Shown here: in pieces, positions 6,162 to 8,701 of the stretch
Position numbering within the stretch: position 1 is the first letter of the stretch
How the letters are laid out: each line of letters opens with the position of its first letter
Origin: an uncultured Gammaproteobacteria bacterium
GTDB taxonomy: Bacteria > Pseudomonadota > Gammaproteobacteria > CAJQNE01
Direction: 5' to 3'
DNA: 8,701 bases
Assembly (NCBI GenBank): GCA_905479545.1
Contig: CAJQNE010000024.1
Coordinates: 1-8,701 of the forward strand
Made by a program: the position numbers and the translations under genes
Notes under the pieces: generated by a model
What the model was told of the DNA's origin: nothing
The model's database searches: none
Seen by the model: only the letters and a program-made list of their open reading frames with translations

Positions 6162-6197
6162 AAAGTTCGCGACCCGATTTGCCACAAGCGCTGCAAC

Positions 6198-8701
6198 ATG
6201 ACCACGCCTGCTAACAAAGACTACTCCCTCGTACTGGTTGATGGTTCCTCTTATTTATTTCGTGCTTTCCACGCGCTACCACCACTCACCAATAAAGCGG
6301 GTGAGGCGACCGGGGCAGTGTTCGGTGTGCTCAATATGCTGCGCAAATTGATTACCGAGGTGCAACCCGATTATTTTGCGGTGGTATTTGACGCCAGTGG
6401 CAAAACCTTTCGCAATGATATGTACGGCGAGTACAAAGCGAATCGGCCGCCGATGCCGGATGAGTTGCGCTCGCAAATAGAGCCGCTGCATAAAATAATC
6501 CGCGCCAATGGTTGGCCGCTGATTAGCGTAAAGGGCGTGGAGGCTGATGACGTGATTGGCACGCTCTGCCAGCAGGCCAGTGCGGCGGGTATGGATACTC
6601 TGGTATCAACCGGCGATAAAGACCTGGCTCAGCTGGTTAACGACCATGTGACGCTAATAAACACCATGTCGAACCAGTGGCTGGATATTCCCGGTGTCGA
6701 GGCAAAATTTGGTGTTCCGCCGGAGAAGATAATCGACTATCTCGCTCTGATGGGCGACACCGTCGACAACGTGCCCGGTGTAACTAAAGTAGGGCCGAAA
6801 ACAGCGGTTAAGCTGCTCGCCGAGCATGAGTCTCTTGAAGGCGTAGTGGCAGCTGCTGATAGCGTTAAAGGCAAGCTCGGCGAAAATTTGCGCGATGCTG
6901 TGGGTCATCTGCCACTTTCTAAAGAGCTGGTTACTATTAAGTGTGATGTGGAGTTGGACGTAGTGCCGCAGGATTTGCTTAACAGCGAGCCGGATGCGCC
7001 AGCGTTAACTGAGTGGTACAGCCGCTTTGGTTTTAACAAACTCTTGGCTGAGCTTGGCGGCGACGAGATAGCTGCCACCGACACTGAGGCACCGAATGCC
7101 GCTCATATTAACCCTGCTCCTGAGGGTGATTATGAGTGTATTTTTGAAAAGGCAGAGTTCAATAAATGGTTGGAAAAACTGCAGGCGGCGGAGCTATTCG
7201 CTTTCGACACGGAGACCACCAGCCTAGATTACATGCAGGCTGAAATTGTCGGCCTGTCGTTTGCAGTAGAAGCAGGCGGCGCCGCTTATGTGCCACTGGC
7301 GCACGATTACCCCGGAGCGCCCGATCAATTAGATCGTGATTGGGTGCTTGAGCAGCTTAAACCACTGCTTGAAGATCGCTCGCGCGGAAAAGTCGGTCAG
7401 CACCTTAAATATGACGCTCACGTCTTAATGCATTACGGCATAACTTTGCGAGGAATTGCGCACGACACCATGCTGGAAAGCTATGTGTTGGATTCGGTTG
7501 CGACGCGCCATGATATGGACTCATTGGCGAAACATTATCTGGACCGCAGCACGACCAAGTTTGAGGAAGTGGCTGGCAAGGGCGCGAAACAGCTCACCTT
7601 CAATCAGGTGGATTTGGATATCGCCAGTGACTATGCCGCAGAAGATGCTGATGTGACGTTACAGTTGCACCAGACTCTTTGGCCGCAGCTACAGGCATTG
7701 CCTAAGGTTGCCAGTGTTTACACGGATATTGAACTGCCGCTAATACCAATACTCACCGCTATTGAACATCGCGGAGTACTTATTGACCGCCAAGCGCTCG
7801 GCAAACAAAGCCAGCAGTTGGCTGAGCGAATGGCTGAGCTGGAGCAGGCTGCGCATGAGGCAGCTGATCAACCGTTTAACCTGGGTTCGCCGAAGCAGCT
7901 GCAGGAGATTTTGTTTGAAAAACAGGGCCTGCCCGTTATTAAAAAAACCCCGAAGGGCGCGCCAAGCACTGCCGAAGATGTGCTGGTGGATTTGGCCGAC
8001 CAGGGTTTTGAGTTGCCGAAGCTGATTATTGAGCATCGCTCGTTAAGCAAACTCAAATCGACCTATACCGATAACTTGCCCAAGCAGATTGATCCAACCA
8101 CCGGGCGGGTGCACACCAGTTACCACCAGGCAATCGCTGCCACCGGCCGGTTGAGTTCGTCAAACCCGAACTTGCAGAACATTCCGATTCGCACTGCCGA
8201 AGGCCGCCGTGTGCGAGAGGCGTTTATTGCTGATGAGGGCCGTATTTTGCTGGCGGCCGATTACTCGCAGGTTGAGCTCAGGATAATGGCGCATCTTTCG
8301 GGTGATGAAGGGTTGCTAAAAGCTTTTCAGAACGGCGAGGACATTCACCGTGCCACCGCGGCGGAAGTGTTTGAGAGCAGTGAGGTGACCAGTGATCAGC
8401 GTCGTTCGGCTAAAGCGATTAACTTCGGCCTTATATATGGCATGTCGGCCTTTGGTCTCGCTAAGCAGCTTGGCGTTGGTCGAAATGAAGCCCAGGACTA
8501 TATCGATCTGTATTTTGCCCGTTACCCTGGGGTAAAACGCTTTATGGATAACACCCGGGCTGCGGCACGTGAAGATGGCTACGTTGAAACGGTGTTTGGC
8601 CGTCGACTTTATCTGCCGGAAATTAACTCCCGGAACGGTCAGCGCCGTCAGTATGCCGAACGCACGGCTATTAATGCGCCGATGCAGGGCACGGCGGCGG
8701 A
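6198..8701 (+). CDS. polA: DNA polymerase I (3' end outside window)
   Basis: Pol I removes RNA primers, fills Okazaki-fragment gaps and acts in excision repair. The window shows 834 codons of a protein that is 928 residues in E. coli. The 5' nuclease domain (1 to about 300) has DGSS (D15), VVFDA (D65), GVEADDVIG (E115, D117, D118), TGDKD (D140, D142) and MGDTVDN (D187, D190), then the helix-hairpin GVTKVGPKTAVKLL. The proofreading domain is intact: FDTET (D337, E339), GQHLKYD (D406) and DYAAEDAD (Y479, D483). The polymerase domain has motif A DYSQVELR (688-695) and motif B RRSAKAINFGLIYG (735-748, with K739 and Y747). It ends at INAPMQGTAA, so motif C (HDE) lies beyond the edge. The ATG at 6198 fits the E. 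coli N-terminus but lacks an obvious ribosome site. The frame has no interruption. Confidence 0.98.
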   Translation, partial: MTTPANKDYSLVLVDGSSYLFRAFHALPPLTNKAGEATGAVFGVLNMLRKLITEVQPDYFAVVFDASGKTFRNDMYGEYKANRPPMPDELRSQIEPLHKIIRANGWPLISVKGVEADDVIGTLCQQASAAGMDTLVSTGDKDLAQLVNDHVTLINTMSNQWLDIPGVEAKFGVPPEKIIDYLALMGDTVDNVPGVTKVGPKTAVKLLAEHESLEGVVAAADSVKGKLGENLRDAVGHLPLSKELVTIKCDVELDVVPQDLLNSEPDAPALTEWYSRFGFNKLLAELGGDEIAATDTEAPNAAHINPAPEGDYECIFEKAEFNKWLEKLQAAELFAFDTETTSLDYMQAEIVGLSFAVEAGGAAYVPLAHDYPGAPDQLDRDWVLEQLKPLLEDRSRGKVGQHLKYDAHVLMHYGITLRGIAHDTMLESYVLDSVATRHDMDSLAKHYLDRSTTKFEEVAGKGAKQLTFNQVDLDIASDYAAEDADVTLQLHQTLWPQLQALPKVASVYTDIELPLIPILTAIEHRGVLIDRQALGKQSQQLAERMAELEQAAHEAADQPFNLGSPKQLQEILFEKQGLPVIKKTPKGAPSTAEDVLVDLADQGFELPKLIIEHRSLSKLKSTYTDNLPKQIDPTTGRVHTSYHQAIAATGRLSSSNPNLQNIPIRTAEGRRVREAFIADEGRILLAADYSQVELRIMAHLSGDEGLLKAFQNGEDIHRATAAEVFESSEVTSDQRRSAKAINFGLIYGMSAFGLAKQLGVGRNEAQDYIDLYFARYPGVKRFMDNTRAAAREDGYVETVFGRRLYLPEINSRNGQRRQYAERTAINAPMQGTAA

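Larger units (their letters stand above)
6070..6197. promoter_or_regulatory. Divergent intergenic region between the WS/DGAT gene and polA
   Basis: These 128 bases must hold the start signals for both genes unless the promoters lie inside coding sequence. No -35/-10 pair near consensus was found on either strand. Two elements stand out: the near-palindrome at 6092-6106 and the FadR-like 17-mer at 6145-6161. The polA side has no clear Shine-Dalgarno sequence (CAAGCGCTGCAAC before ATG), in contrast to the strong site in front of the WS/DGAT gene. Confidence 0.5.

Noticed and set aside
6026..6217. Minus-strand frame across the WS/DGAT-polA gap
   Set aside because: It overlaps both genes' starts, has no ribosome site and shows no recognisable protein features.
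7740..8056. Open frames inside polA on both strands
   Set aside because: The polA frame is continuous and carries all expected motifs here; the others are shadows of its codon use.
1..8701. Prophage, defence island, CRISPR or insertion sequence
   Set aside because: No direct-repeat arrays, transposase, integrase or phage structural genes are present. The only phage-like gene is the solitary regulator.

Overview
This window reads as ordinary chromosomal DNA of a marine-type gammaproteobacterium. PpnN, TruC and PolA all resemble their Escherichia coli counterparts along their whole visible length. The wax ester synthase/diacylglycerol acyltransferase (WS/DGAT) gene points to an oil- or wax-storing lineage of the Marinobacter, Alcanivorax or Spongiibacter kind. 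That placement is inferred from gene content and protein resemblance, not from a marker gene.

Layout. (1) Bases 1-2718, plus strand: a tight run of three genes. They are the 3' end of an OmpA-family peptidoglycan-binding protein, a membrane-anchored protein with a C-terminal H3TH (flap-endonuclease-like) domain, and ppnN, a nucleotide 5'-monophosphate nucleosidase. The first pair overlaps by 4 bases and the second pair is 5 bases apart. (2) Bases 2719-3056: a gene-poor stretch with a doubtful small membrane ORF, an operator-like AT-rich inverted repeat and a perfect 13-bp inverted repeat. (3) Bases 3057-3656, minus strand: a solitary Cro/CI-type regulator whose C-terminal half looks like a LexA/CI (S24) domain without the catalytic serine. 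(4) Bases 3882-6069, minus strand: a WS/DGAT gene followed by truC, overlapping by 14 bases and presumably co-transcribed. (5) Bases 6070-6197: a 128-bp divergent intergenic region. (6) Bases 6198-8701, plus strand: polA, complete at its 5' end and cut by the window edge just before the last polymerase motif.

How the genes relate. The window mixes housekeeping functions (purine/pyrimidine nucleotide turnover, tRNA pseudouridylation, DNA repair and Okazaki-fragment processing) with carbon-storage lipid synthesis. No phage, transposon, CRISPR, tRNA or rRNA sequence was seen. There is no clear undescribed system. The best leads are the solitary regulator with a degenerate protease domain and a near-identical AT-rich motif on both sides of it, the strong inverted repeat just past its stop codon, and the envelope/H3TH/PpnN gene cluster.
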